From the NCBI GenBank assembly GCA_900548005.1, contig URIZ01000009.1, forward strand, positions 1 to 64,000: 64,000 nucleotides of DNA, written 5' to 3'. The notes beneath the pieces were generated by a model. It saw only the letters and a program-made list of their open reading frames with translations. It ran no database searches and was not told the origin of the DNA. Positions 23,836 to 32,060 of the stretch are shown here, piece after piece. Position 1 is the stretch's first letter, and the number at the start of each line of letters is the position of its first letter. Position numbers and translations under genes: made by a program. Origin of the DNA: an uncultured Eubacteriales bacterium. GTDB lineage: Bacteria > Bacillota > Clostridia > Christensenellales > CAG-917.

Positions 23836-23966
23836 TCGTAAAAATGCAATATTGAGATGAAGAGCAAGGAAAAGCCCCTTGAACAGCAACCCTAATGTAC
23901 TATGCGTACATGAGTTGATGGACAAGGGGCTTTGACAAAGCTATTCGCTCAATAGTGCATTTTTAC
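23836..23966. repeat. Intact nested palindromic element at the ABC transporter stop codon
   Basis: There are three nested stems. The outer stem pairs 23838-23856 (GTAAAAATGCAATATTGAG) with 23948-23966 (CTCAATAGTGCATTTTTAC). The middle stem pairs AAAGCCCCTTG (23871-23881) with CAAGGGGCTTT (23923-23933). The inner hairpin pairs CAACCCTAATGTAC (23887-23900) with GTACATGAGTTG (23906-23917) around TATGC. The TAA of the minus-strand ABC gene (23963-23965) is inside the right outer arm. Confidence 0.85.
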
Positions 23967-26800
23967 TCGGAGCGGAGAGCAATCGCCGGATCCTTCTTCG
24001 CCGCAATCCTTGACGGTATAAAACCTGCAAACATGCTAAGAAGGATGCTGATGGCAAACATGATAAGGCATTGCCACCAAGAGATAGACATAAGTCCGCT
24101 GATTTTGAAGATGGTCTTCAAGATTGCGCTGATGGCAAAGGAGAAACCAACAGAAATGACGATGCCGATAAGTCCGGAATAGCCGCCGAGAATGGCGGAT
24201 TCGGCAAGGAAGACTCGGGATATATCCTTCTTTCTTGCACCGATCGAGCGGAGCACGCCGATTTCTTTTCTACGTTCAAGCACGGACGTGTAGATGATGA
24301 TTGCAATCATTATGGTGGACACAATCAGCGAGATTGCCGCAAACGCAACAAGCACGCCTGTTATGGTGTTGACCATGGTGTTGACAAACTTCATAATGGT
24401 GGACAAGTTGTCGCCATAGCTGACGCTTGAACCGGTGTCTTTGTTGTATTGATTGATGAATGCGACAATCTTCTCTTTCGCCTCGAAGGACGAGCAGTAG
24501 AACTCAATGGACACAGGCTCTTCGAGATTTGCAACGCCGAGCTTTCTCATGATGGTGAGATCTTCGTTTTTGTTGTCTGCAAAGCTGATTTTGTTGCCTG
24601 CAAGCACCTTGATTTGCGTTCCGTTGTTGGTGGAATAATCAAAGTTGATGGGGCTGAGGTAGTAGTCGTAGTTGTCGTTGTCCGCCGCTTCTTTGAGAGC
24701 GTTCATTCTCACAACAGCCTCGTGCTTGCTTGCGCGCTCGATCAAAAGTTGCGTGAGCGCGGGCGTATAGCCCAGAACACCGTTGATTGACGTGACGGTC
24801 ACGCCTGCTTTCGGACGAATGACGCCGACCACTTTGACGGTGACGGGATCTCTCGAATCAATCCAGCTCTTGTTTTGTTCCGCATGATTGCGCCCCGTCC
24901 AAGTCTTGTCTTTCACGCCGTCGCCGTCCGTGTCAACCCACTTGTCCTCGGAGTCTTGTTCAAGATAATCGGCGTCCGAAATGACCTTGTATTCAAGCCC
25001 CAACAGCTCTTCTACGGACGTTTTGTAGTTTGCCCATTTCTTGTCTATGAGAGCTTTTATCACATCGTCTTGCGATTGAAGACCGAGCATGAAGAGTTGA
25101 TAGTCAAGAAGTTGGTTGCTCTTGTCAACAACAACCACCGTTTCGGTTGCGCTTGACGGCCAACGCGAGTTTTCACCCACAAGTTCGTATTGAGATTCGA
25201 GTAGCTTTTGGTTTGAGGACATCTCTGCCCATGAATTCATCATCGAACCGCCGTTTCTTGAGAACATGTTGAGCATATCGTTGAGCGACGAGCCGCCGAT
25301 ATCCATATTTTTTATATCGTCCGGCAACACGTCAAGCACCGCATTCATTGTGTCGGCATAGGGGCTGACCTTCATATAGCGTTCCGCTGCCTTTTTTGCC
25401 TCTTCCAAAGTCGCTTCGGGATGTTCTTTCATATATTCGGCGACAATCTTGCTGTTGTTCGGGTCTTCCTTGAACGCATTGAAACTTACGCCGTAATTGT
25501 ATTTGACAGTCGCAAGCGAGTCGTCAAATTTTTCATCGATATACTTTTTGAGCTTGACAAGATCGTTTTCCGCAAGCAGCGTTCCGAGCTGATCAACCAC
25601 TTTGCCGAGCATTTGTGCGGTGTAGATCTCATTGGTGTCGGGGTTTTCGGGTCTATCCGTCTCATTGTTCATCAACATGCCCAAAATTGCCGACGGATCG
25701 GTGTTTGTCTTGCTTATGGTCAGCGGATAGGTTGACAACGCGCTCTCTTCAAGCCCTCTGACATATCCCGCCGCGCCGTTTGAAAGGGACAGAACGAGAA
25801 TTATGCCGATTATGCCGATTGAGCCCGCAATGGACGTGAGCAGCGTGCGACCTTTCTTTGCGAGCAAGTTGTTCCAAGACAGATTGATTGCCATTGACAA
25901 CTTCATCGCGCATTTGTCCGCTTTCTTATATTTTTTGAAACGCTCGCACAGCGTTTTTCTCTTTTTCTTGGGTTCTTCGGTCTTCTTTTCGACAATCTCG
26001 ACGATTTCGTCTTGGGACAGCTCGCCCGCAACGTTGTCTCTTTCGATGTCTTCCACCGCTTCTTCCACAACGTCTTCGCCAAGTCTGTCTTCAAGTTCTT
26101 GAATCTCGTCCTTGGAATTGTACGGCATGGAATCACCCACAACTTCGCCGTCTTTCAAGTACACGATACGTGTGCTATACTCTTCTGCAAGTGAGGGGTT
26201 GTGCGTGACCATAATGACAAGCCTGTCTTGCGCCACTTCTTTGAGCAGATCCATGACTTGAATGCCCGATTCGCTGTCCAACGCGCCGGTGGGTTCGTCG
26301 GCAAGGATGATCTCGGGATTGTTGACAAGCGCACGCGCAATTGCCACTCTTTGCATTTGTCCGCCGGAAAGTTGGTTGGGCTTTTTGTTGGCTTGAGATG
26401 CAAGCCCCACCTTGTCAAGAGCCTCGAGCGCGCGACGCTTGATCTCTTCCTTCTCAACGCCGGCAAGAGTCAGGCTCATTGCCACGTTCTTGAGAATGTT
26501 CATGTGCGGAATAAGATTGTAGGATTGAAAAACAAAACCGATACGGCGGTTTCTATAAGTGTCCCAATCAACGTCGTCGTATGCCTTGGTGGACACACCG
26601 TCGATTTGGATGTCGCCGTTGGTGTAGCGGTCAAGACCGCCTATAATGTTGAGAAGCGTCGTCTTTCCGCACCCGGAAGGGCCGAGAATAGAGACGAATT
26701 CGTTCTTTCTGAACTCTATGGAAACGTTGTTTAACGCAAGGACTTTTTCTTCATCCTTGTCGATGACGTACTCTTTGGTTATATCTATAAGTTTAAGCAT
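23963..26800 (-). CDS. MacB-like ABC transporter, fused ATPase and FtsX-type permease
   Basis: A 945-residue fusion. Residues 1-235 are an ATPase of the LolD/MacB group with the Walker A GPSGCGKTT, LSGGQMQRVAIARAL signature and ILADEPTGALDSESG Walker B. A charged linker follows. The first membrane helix lies near residue 318-340, then comes a large external region of roughly 450 residues, and three helices near the C-terminus carry the FtsX-domain pattern (VLERRKEIGVLRSIGARKKDI). MacB-type proteins work as mechanotransducers for peptide or lipid export rather than classical importers. The ATG at 26800 has GGAG upstream. The external domain is unusually long. The substrate is unknown. Confidence 0.9.
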   Translation of the reverse strand: MLKLIDITKEYVIDKDEEKVLALNNVSIEFRKNEFVSILGPSGCGKTTLLNIIGGLDRYTNGDIQIDGVSTKAYDDVDWDTYRNRRIGFVFQSYNLIPHMNILKNVAMSLTLAGVEKEEIKRRALEALDKVGLASQANKKPNQLSGGQMQRVAIARALVNNPEIILADEPTGALDSESGIQVMDLLKEVAQDRLVIMVTHNPSLAEEYSTRIVYLKDGEVVGDSMPYNSKDEIQELEDRLGEDVVEEAVEDIERDNVAGELSQDEIVEIVEKKTEEPKKKRKTLCERFKKYKKADKCAMKLSMAINLSWNNLLAKKGRTLLTSIAGSIGIIGIILVLSLSNGAAGYVRGLEESALSTYPLTISKTNTDPSAILGMLMNNETDRPENPDTNEIYTAQMLGKVVDQLGTLLAENDLVKLKKYIDEKFDDSLATVKYNYGVSFNAFKEDPNNSKIVAEYMKEHPEATLEEAKKAAERYMKVSPYADTMNAVLDVLPDDIKNMDIGGSSLNDMLNMFSRNGGSMMNSWAEMSSNQKLLESQYELVGENSRWPSSATETVVVVDKSNQLLDYQLFMLGLQSQDDVIKALIDKKWANYKTSVEELLGLEYKVISDADYLEQDSEDKWVDTDGDGVKDKTWTGRNHAEQNKSWIDSRDPVTVKVVGVIRPKAGVTVTSINGVLGYTPALTQLLIERASKHEAVVRMNALKEAADNDNYDYYLSPINFDYSTNNGTQIKVLAGNKISFADNKNEDLTIMRKLGVANLEEPVSIEFYCSSFEAKEKIVAFINQYNKDTGSSVSYGDNLSTIMKFVNTMVNTITGVLVAFAAISLIVSTIMIAIIIYTSVLERRKEIGVLRSIGARKKDISRVFLAESAILGGYSGLIGIVISVGFSFAISAILKTIFKISGLMSISWWQCLIMFAISILLSMFAGFIPSRIAAKKDPAIALRSE

Positions 26801-27655
26801 AATGCTCCATATTCAATATATTTGTGGATTTGGCGCGCATTGATCCTTCGGCGAACTCTGCCATACAAGCACCCGCGGCAAGTCTCGAAAAGATGCAAAC
26901 TCCCAGCCGAATATCTTCATTTTGCAAGCGTATGAGAGCCAAAAACACTCAAAAAATCATACGAAAAAGAGACTCACTTTATCAATACTTATTGATATTT
27001 TATCATACTTTTTATAAAAAAGATAGTACTTTCTCAAAAAAATCTACAAAACGGGCAATCTGTCGTTTTTCTTAAAAGCGAAAAATCGTGAAATTATTTT
27101 CAAACCCCACTGTTTAGTGGCAAGAAAAGAAAAATCTCGTCAATCACGCAAAAGAATATCCCACAAATTTACAATTTAACTTTTTTAAGTATTCTAAACT
27201 CATTTTCCCTTGTCGAAGCCGTCATTCTTCATGATCGATTGCCCTTGTTTGCGTGAAAATCCATCCCATTCAAACACGCCCGATTTTCACATATCCCATC
27301 CAAAACAACCATAACCGCGCTTTCACACAAAAGCAGCACAAAGCCGAGTCGCAACACGATTTGTGTTTTATAAACAATAATCAAAACACAGGAATGAAGT
27401 TATATAACACCTATCGTGTTTTACCACATTTTCTTTATTAGACATCGATTATATGCAAAACACGACACTTATCGTGTTTTGCACTGTCGTATATTGTCGA
27501 TTTTTAGTCAATTTTGGCATTATACACACTTTTCGTGTTTTTGTCACGGCAAGTTTATCTTTTCACCAAAGTAGTTTTGCCGTTTTCGGCAACCGGTTTG
27601 CGACAAACAGATTTGTTTACTATTGATGTTTATACTTTGAAAAGTGTTTGAAAAG
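26801..27655. other. AT-rich intergenic region with repeated operator-like sites
   Basis: About 850 bases contain no reading frame I would call. It is strongly AT-rich compared with its surroundings. Its distinct content is three copies of an inverted repeat (27407-27539, listed separately). It probably carries the regulatory region of the MacB-like transporter on the minus strand. Confidence 0.6.
27407..27539. promoter_or_regulatory. Three spaced operator-like inverted repeats
   Basis: ACACCTATCGTGTT (27407-27420), ACACTTATCGTGTT (27465-27478) and ACACTTTTCGTGTT (27526-27539) are spaced 58 and 61 bp apart. The middle site is the exact reverse complement of the 14-mer AACACGATAAGTGT inside the promoter of the XRE gene at 31644. 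A minus-strand TATAAT (27453-27448) follows the middle site, so it may overlap a promoter pointing to the ABC gene. Confidence 0.55.
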
Positions 27656-28360
27656 TTATTTGAGAACTTGTTTTTGAATCCTAAGGGATTTCAAATAGTT
27701 TTTCTTATCATCGGATATTCTAAAACTTTCAACGGCTTTTTGTATGCTCTTGTTGTGCACCCACACGCCGAGCCTTTTTTGCTCGATCACCTTGATTGCA
27801 TCATCCCATTGTTTGACAAGCGCAACGCTCATATACCAAGCAAGTGCCATATCCACGTAATACTCGCCGCCTTTCACGTCAAGCACTTTTTCCATTTTGT
27901 CAACCGAATAGTCTTCGTCAAGAAAATGGCGCATTGCATTGACTATGCCGTAGCGCACGATATACGGTTTTTCGGATTTGAGCCACCTTTCAATCTCAAC
28001 CCACAATGCCGCCTTGTTTTTGGCAAACGCTTTTGGCGAAAAGGTGTCGCACACAGCCCAATTGTCAACGTAAGGCAAAAATGCGTTTGTCTTGTCCATT
28101 GCAACGCAAAAATCTTTCTCGATAGACACGAGCATTGCGTGCAACATATTTTCTTCATAATACTTGTACGGAAGCTCGCTCAAAAAGTCTTGCTTTTCAG
28201 ACGGTGAAAACCATGTGTCAAAATTTTTTGCAATCGTTCGCAAAACAGGCACTCTCACGCCGATGATAAAATCCTTGTCCACGGTGGGCATCAGCGCGGC
28301 TTGAAAAAGTCTGTATTTTTCATCGGCATTGTCAAAAAGCAAATCGACAACTTTTTTCAT
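27656..28360 (-). CDS. DNA alkylation repair protein, AlkD-like HEAT-repeat family
   Basis: A 234-residue all-helical protein of the AlkC/AlkD glycosylase superfamily. The sequence reads as HEAT-like helix pairs, with GVRVPVLRTIAKNF, YYEENMLHAMLVSIEK, YVDNWAVCDTFSPKAF (family WxxxD-type segment with the conserved Asp), and MSVALVKQWDDAIKVIEQ. Members excise alkylated bases such as 3-methyladenine, although some branches have lost activity. The ATG at 28360 has GAAGGTGA upstream and is preferred to one six codons earlier. It follows the phosphatase gene on the same strand. Confidence 0.8.
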   Translation of the reverse strand: MKKVVDLLFDNADEKYRLFQAALMPTVDKDFIIGVRVPVLRTIAKNFDTWFSPSEKQDFLSELPYKYYEENMLHAMLVSIEKDFCVAMDKTNAFLPYVDNWAVCDTFSPKAFAKNKAALWVEIERWLKSEKPYIVRYGIVNAMRHFLDEDYSVDKMEKVLDVKGGEYYVDMALAWYMSVALVKQWDDAIKVIEQKRLGVWVHNKSIQKAVESFRISDDKKNYLKSLRIQKQVLK

Positions 28361-28453
28361 AATGCATTTCACCTTCATTGCATTTCAAATCGATTGTTTC
28401 AAGCACATTGGTTATGTTGATTTTTCAATTTGATTTTGTAGCTCATTGGCTTT

Positions 28454-28912
28454 TTATTTCAAGTCGGTTGCAACGATATGTTCAACAAGCGCATTGCAGC
28501 CTTCCACAATGTCGTCATAAGTCACGTCAAAGTTGCCCGTCCACCACGGATCTGCAATATCTCTCGGATTCGACGAAAAATCGAGCAAGCGACTTATCGG
28601 CGCGTCACCAGCGAGTATTCTGCGCATCGCAACGAGATTTCTCTCTTCCATGCCGACAAAATAATCATAGCAATTTATATCTTGCGCGCAAAGTTTTCTT
28701 GCGTGGTGATTTAGCACCGGCACGTGTTTTTCAACAAGTTTTCTCACGGCAGGCGGATATATGGGATTGCCGATTTCTTCTGACGAAGTTGCGCTTGACG
28801 CCACGCATATCTTGTCTTGTAGACCGCGCTTTGCGACAATGTCGCTCATCACGCACTCCGCCATGGGCGAGCGGCAAATGTTTCCGAGGCACACAAACAT
28901 AACTCTTATCAT
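28454..28912 (-). CDS. Low-molecular-weight protein-tyrosine phosphatase
   Basis: A 152-residue cytoplasmic phosphatase. The active-site P-loop is VCLGNICRSPMAE, with nucleophile Cys8 and Arg14 in the CX5RS motif. The general acid is the Asp of the DIADPWW segment near residue 120. The start ATG overlaps the region of the dtd stop codon by one base of spacing (TGA-C-ATG), so translation is coupled to dtd. Members dephosphorylate tyrosine or arginine residues. The partner kinase is not in the window. Confidence 0.92.
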   Translation of the reverse strand: MIRVMFVCLGNICRSPMAECVMSDIVAKRGLQDKICVASSATSSEEIGNPIYPPAVRKLVEKHVPVLNHHARKLCAQDINCYDYFVGMEERNLVAMRRILAGDAPISRLLDFSSNPRDIADPWWTGNFDVTYDDIVEGCNALVEHIVATDLK

Positions 28913-28913
28913 G

Positions 28914-29357
28914 TCAGCACTCAAAGACGAAAGACAAAGGTCCGTCTTGCTCCTGCTCGATATACATGTGCGCGCCAAAGACTCCATTTTTGACCACGAT
29001 GCCTTGCTCTCTGATTTTTTCCGTCACGCGAAGATACAATTCTCTTGCTCTGTCGGGCAGTTCCGCATGTCCGAAGTCGGGGCGATTGCCCGTGCCTTTG
29101 CCAAGCGTGCCCGCAAGCGAAAACTGCGACACAAGCAAGATTTCGCCGCCTGCTTGAGTTATGTCAAGATTCATCTTGTCGTTGTCGTCGCGAAAGATAC
29201 GTAGTTTTGCAATTTTCTTTGCAAGATAGTCTGCCTGCTCTTCGGTGTCGCCCTTTTGTATGCCCAAAAAGATTGTAAGTCCGCTTGGAATCTCGCTTAT
29301 CAACTGTCCGTCCACAAACAGTTTGGATCTGAACGTGCGTTGTATCAATGCTCGCAT
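28914..29357 (-). CDS. dtd: D-aminoacyl-tRNA deacylase
   Basis: A 147-residue enzyme that hydrolyses D-amino acids mischarged on tRNA. The family motifs are MRALIQRTFRSKLFVDG, the LVSQFSLAGTLGKGTGNRPDF segment (the usual SQFTL motif, here SQFSL), and the GVFGAHMYIEQEQDGPLSF end with the conserved Gly-Pro. In typical DTD this last motif is NxGPxT; here it is QDGPLS, a mild change. The gene is translationally coupled to the phosphatase downstream. Confidence 0.93.
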   Translation of the reverse strand: MRALIQRTFRSKLFVDGQLISEIPSGLTIFLGIQKGDTEEQADYLAKKIAKLRIFRDDNDKMNLDITQAGGEILLVSQFSLAGTLGKGTGNRPDFGHAELPDRARELYLRVTEKIREQGIVVKNGVFGAHMYIEQEQDGPLSFVFEC

Positions 29358-29482
29358 ATTATTCTCCGTATCAATGTTTTATCCACACAAAATCGCACGA
29401 TAAACCGCCGATTTGCGCAATATATGTAAATTTGTAATTTTTACTATGTTTTGTTTTTTTGCTCTTGCAAAAGCCGCTTGGT

Positions 29483-30643
29483 TCACCGAGTTTGACCGTC
29501 TTTCTTTGGCGGTGGAGATGCAAGATATTGATAAAAATTACATTCAAGCTCGCTGTTGTAGAGCTTTCTCACCTTGTCGGCACACCGTCCGAAATACTTC
29601 TCAAAAGCACGATAAGACGTGATGGCATACACGCACCACTCGTCAAGTTTTGCAGTGACTTTGCCAAAATCTCGATACAGGGCTTTGAGCTCGTCTTCTT
29701 TCATAAGCCGCTCGCCATACGGCGGATTGGTGATTATCACTCCGTGCGCATACTTTGAAGACAAATCTCGCATGTCTTGCACTTGAAAGTGGATATTGTC
29801 TTTCACGCCCGCGCGCTCTGCGTGTTTGAAGGCAAGTTTGATTGCGTCCTTGTTGATGTCAAAGCCGCTTATGTGCAACTGTCTGTCACGCTTTATGCGT
29901 TGCAAGGCTTCTTCTTGCACCTTTTCACGCACTTTCGGAGCGTTGGCAAACTGCTCGCAAGCAAAATTTCTGTTCATACCGGGCGCAATATCGAGCCCGA
30001 TAAGGCTTGCCTCGACAGGTATAGTGCCCGAGCCGCAAAACGGATCTATGAGCGGCCTGTCGGGATTCCAAACCGACAGCTGAATCATAGCGGCGGCAAG
30101 AGTTTCACGAATGGGCGCATCACCGAGATACGTGCGATATCCGCGCTTGTGCAATCCTTCACCGGACGTATCGAGCGTCACGGTCACAACGTCGTCCATA
30201 ATGGCGGCTTCTATGCAATACGCCGCGCCCGACTCGTTGAACGAGCAATTGTACACGGTGGACAATTTGGAAATTATCGCCTTTTTCACAATGCTTTGCA
30301 CTGCGCTGAGCGCAAACAACTTGCTCTTGACGCTCTTTGCATCCACCACGATTTTTGCGTCTTTTGTCAGCACGTCTTGCCAACGCATTGCAAAAACGCC
30401 GTCAAACAACTCGTCAAAAGTCTGCGCCTTGAACTTGGAAAGCTCGATGCGCACGCGGTTTGCGCTACGCAAAAAAACGTTTGCGCGCAACACGTCTTCA
30501 AACGTCCCTTCAAACTCGATTCTGCCGAGATTTGCGCCGCTCGGCTCATAGCCCAAGCGCAAAAGCTCTCTCTTGACAACGGCTTCTATGCCGCTTGCCA
30601 CGGCAACTTCGATATTAAGTTTTCCGTCAAATATACTGTCCAT
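29483..30643 (-). CDS. THUMP-domain class I SAM RNA methyltransferase, RlmL/YpsC family
   Basis: A 386-residue enzyme of the COG0116 group that methylates guanine N2 in 23S rRNA or tRNA. The N-terminus (about 1-160) includes a ferredoxin-like/THUMP region. The methyltransferase core follows, with LIDPFCGSGTIPVEASLIG (SAM motif I, near 195-215), SGFDINKDAIKLAFKHA, and the catalytic NPPYGERL motif. It lacks the second RlmK half found in E. coli RlmL, which is normal for Bacillota. No strong ribosome binding site precedes the ATG at 30643. The rRNA target is inferred from the family. Confidence 0.88.
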   Translation of the reverse strand: MDSIFDGKLNIEVAVASGIEAVVKRELLRLGYEPSGANLGRIEFEGTFEDVLRANVFLRSANRVRIELSKFKAQTFDELFDGVFAMRWQDVLTKDAKIVVDAKSVKSKLFALSAVQSIVKKAIISKLSTVYNCSFNESGAAYCIEAAIMDDVVTVTLDTSGEGLHKRGYRTYLGDAPIRETLAAAMIQLSVWNPDRPLIDPFCGSGTIPVEASLIGLDIAPGMNRNFACEQFANAPKVREKVQEEALQRIKRDRQLHISGFDINKDAIKLAFKHAERAGVKDNIHFQVQDMRDLSSKYAHGVIITNPPYGERLMKEDELKALYRDFGKVTAKLDEWCVYAITSYRAFEKYFGRCADKVRKLYNSELECNFYQYLASPPPKKDGQTR

Positions 30644-30749
30644 AAAATTCTATATTGCAAGTTTACGCTTGCATTTTGCATATATAAAGTGTCGATTGTA
30701 TCATTTTGTCAATTTCAACACCCGTTGCCAAATCTCAAAACATTGAGTT

Positions 30750-31448
30750 TCATTTGCCGATTATGTCGCGTATCACTTCGCCTGCAAGAGTCATGCCTGC
30801 AATTGCCGGCGCATAGCTGATGCTGCCGGGGATATGCCTTCCGTTTTGGCACGGCGTATCGCTCGGAACAATCGGTTCTTCTTTGGAATAGACAACCTTC
30901 AAAGATTTCACTCCGCGCTTTTTCAATTCTCGGCGCATGACCTTTGCAAGCGGACAAACGCTTGTCTTGAACACGTCCGCCACTTCAAAATCCGTCCCGA
31001 GCTTGTTGCCCGTGCCCATGCACGAAATTATATCAACACCAAGAGATTTTGCTCTCGATATAAGCTCCAACTTTGCGCTGACGGTGTCGATTGCATCCAC
31101 AACGTAGTCAAACTCGCCGATGTTCACTTTGTCCGCAGTATCGGCACTGTAAAACAAATTGTACTCGATTGTGTTGCAACAAGGATTGATCGCCTTGATG
31201 CGCTCGATTGCCACCTTGGTCTTCTCTTTGCCGATAGTATCTTGCGTGGCAAGGATTTGCCTGTTGAGATTGCTCACGGAAAACACGTCGTTGTCAAGCA
31301 CGGCGATCGTGCCTATACCCGCCCTTGCAAGCCCTTCCACGACGTATCCGCCAACGCCGCCCACGCCACACACAAGCACGCGCGCGCCTTTGAGCGCGTC
31401 AACCTTGTCGCCTATGAGCATTTGAGTTCTTGAAAACATATCTTCCAT
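30750..31448 (-). CDS. tcdA: tRNA threonylcarbamoyladenosine dehydratase
   Basis: A 232-residue E1-like enzyme that cyclises t6A37 of tRNA to ct6A. The nucleotide-binding VCGVGGVGGYVVEGLARAGIG (about 26-46), DNDVFSVSNLNRQI and VVDAIDTVSAKLELI segments are characteristic. The C-terminal PCQNGRHIPGSISYAPAIAGMTLAGEV agrees with TcdA/CsdL rather than MoeB/ThiF, and the zinc CxxC pairs of MoeB are absent. It is the first gene of a minus-strand series of RNA-maintenance genes. Confidence 0.92.
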   Translation of the reverse strand: MEDMFSRTQMLIGDKVDALKGARVLVCGVGGVGGYVVEGLARAGIGTIAVLDNDVFSVSNLNRQILATQDTIGKEKTKVAIERIKAINPCCNTIEYNLFYSADTADKVNIGEFDYVVDAIDTVSAKLELISRAKSLGVDIISCMGTGNKLGTDFEVADVFKTSVCPLAKVMRRELKKRGVKSLKVVYSKEEPIVPSDTPCQNGRHIPGSISYAPAIAGMTLAGEVIRDIIGK

Positions 31449-31588
31449 AAAGACCTGCCGAATTTGTTGCTATGCACATTTTACTACACATCGAAAGATA
31501 AATCAACTATGCCGCGCCTTCGCGTCGACTTTTGCCGCATGCAATTTCCGTCCGAGAAAAATATATCCTTCAAAAAAGCAAACAACAA

Positions 31589-31618
31589 TTGACATCAACA
31601 CGATAAGTGTATTATTAT
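31589..31618 (+). promoter_or_regulatory. Promoter with embedded operator for the second XRE gene
   Basis: Perfect TTGACA (31589-31594), an 18-base spacer and TATTAT (31613-31618). The spacer holds AACACGATAAGTGT (31597-31610), an inverted repeat ACAC-GATAA-GTGT. A repressor bound there would block polymerase, so autoregulation by the encoded protein is the simple reading. Confidence 0.7.
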
Positions 31619-31643
31619 ATATGTATAAGAAGGAAGTATAGAT

Positions 31644-31856
31644 ATGTTGCACAGTTGTTTCCCCGAAAGATTGAAATCTCTGCGTCAAGAGAAAAACATG
31701 CTCCAACAAGACCTTGCGGAGCATCTCAAAGTGTCAAAATCCACCATTTCCGGCTGGGAAGTCGGAAGAAATCAGCCCGACTACGACACCTTGATCGAGC
31801 TTAGTATTTTCTTTGGCGTGTCGGTGGACTATCTCATAGGTCGCCGCAACTACTGA
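31644..31856 (+). CDS. Small XRE-family regulator, probable autorepressor
   Basis: A 70-residue single-domain helix-turn-helix protein. RLKSLRQEKNMLQQDLAEHLKVSKSTISGWEVGRNQPDY holds helices 1 to 4 with the recognition helix at SKSTISGWEVG, and DTLIELSIFFGVSVDYLIGR closes the domain, as in phage-type Cro/CI and SinR-like regulators. AAGGAAG precedes the ATG. It is transcribed alone from a promoter that contains an inverted repeat also present three times upstream of the MacB-like ABC transporter. Regulation of that transporter is inference. Confidence 0.88.
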   Translation: MLHSCFPERLKSLRQEKNMLQQDLAEHLKVSKSTISGWEVGRNQPDYDTLIELSIFFGVSVDYLIGRRNY

Positions 31857-31869
31857 CAAAAACACGAAT

Positions 31870-31897
31870 CGCGGAGCGAGTCTCCGCTTTTATTTTG
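31870..31897 (+). terminator. Terminator of the second XRE gene
   Basis: GCGGAG pairs with CTCCGC (31871-31886), followed by TTTTATTTT. Confidence 0.8.
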
Positions 31898-31975
31898 CCA
31901 TTTTTTTCACGGACAGCACCCTATCGGCGGTGAAAAATTGCAAAATATCTTGCAACAACAATCACATATCAACGA

Positions 31976-32010
31976 AAAACGCAGTCATCGACTGCGTTTT
32001 TTGTTTTTTT
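31976..32010. terminator. Bidirectional terminator between XRE and uvrA
   Basis: AAAAACGCAGTC pairs with GACTGCGTTTTTT. T runs on both strands allow it to end the uvr operon from the right and any read-through from the left. Confidence 0.85.
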
Positions 32011-32060
32011 TGTGTTGCTTTTTGTTGGCAATACGGTTTTTTCATTATATCCGTTGTTTT

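Noticed and set aside
23289..23867. A 192-codon minus-strand frame in the repeat array
   Set aside because: It is a translation of the direct repeats: the same peptide blocks recur where DNA copies recur, with no ribosome binding site and no protein family.
23359..23966. A CRISPR array
   Set aside because: Repeat units are long, palindromic and irregularly spaced, without uniform spacers, and there are no cas genes in the window.
23836..23966. Integron attC sites
   Set aside because: They share the stop-codon position and structural conservation, but the GTTRRRY/RYYYAAC core sites are absent and no integrase is seen.
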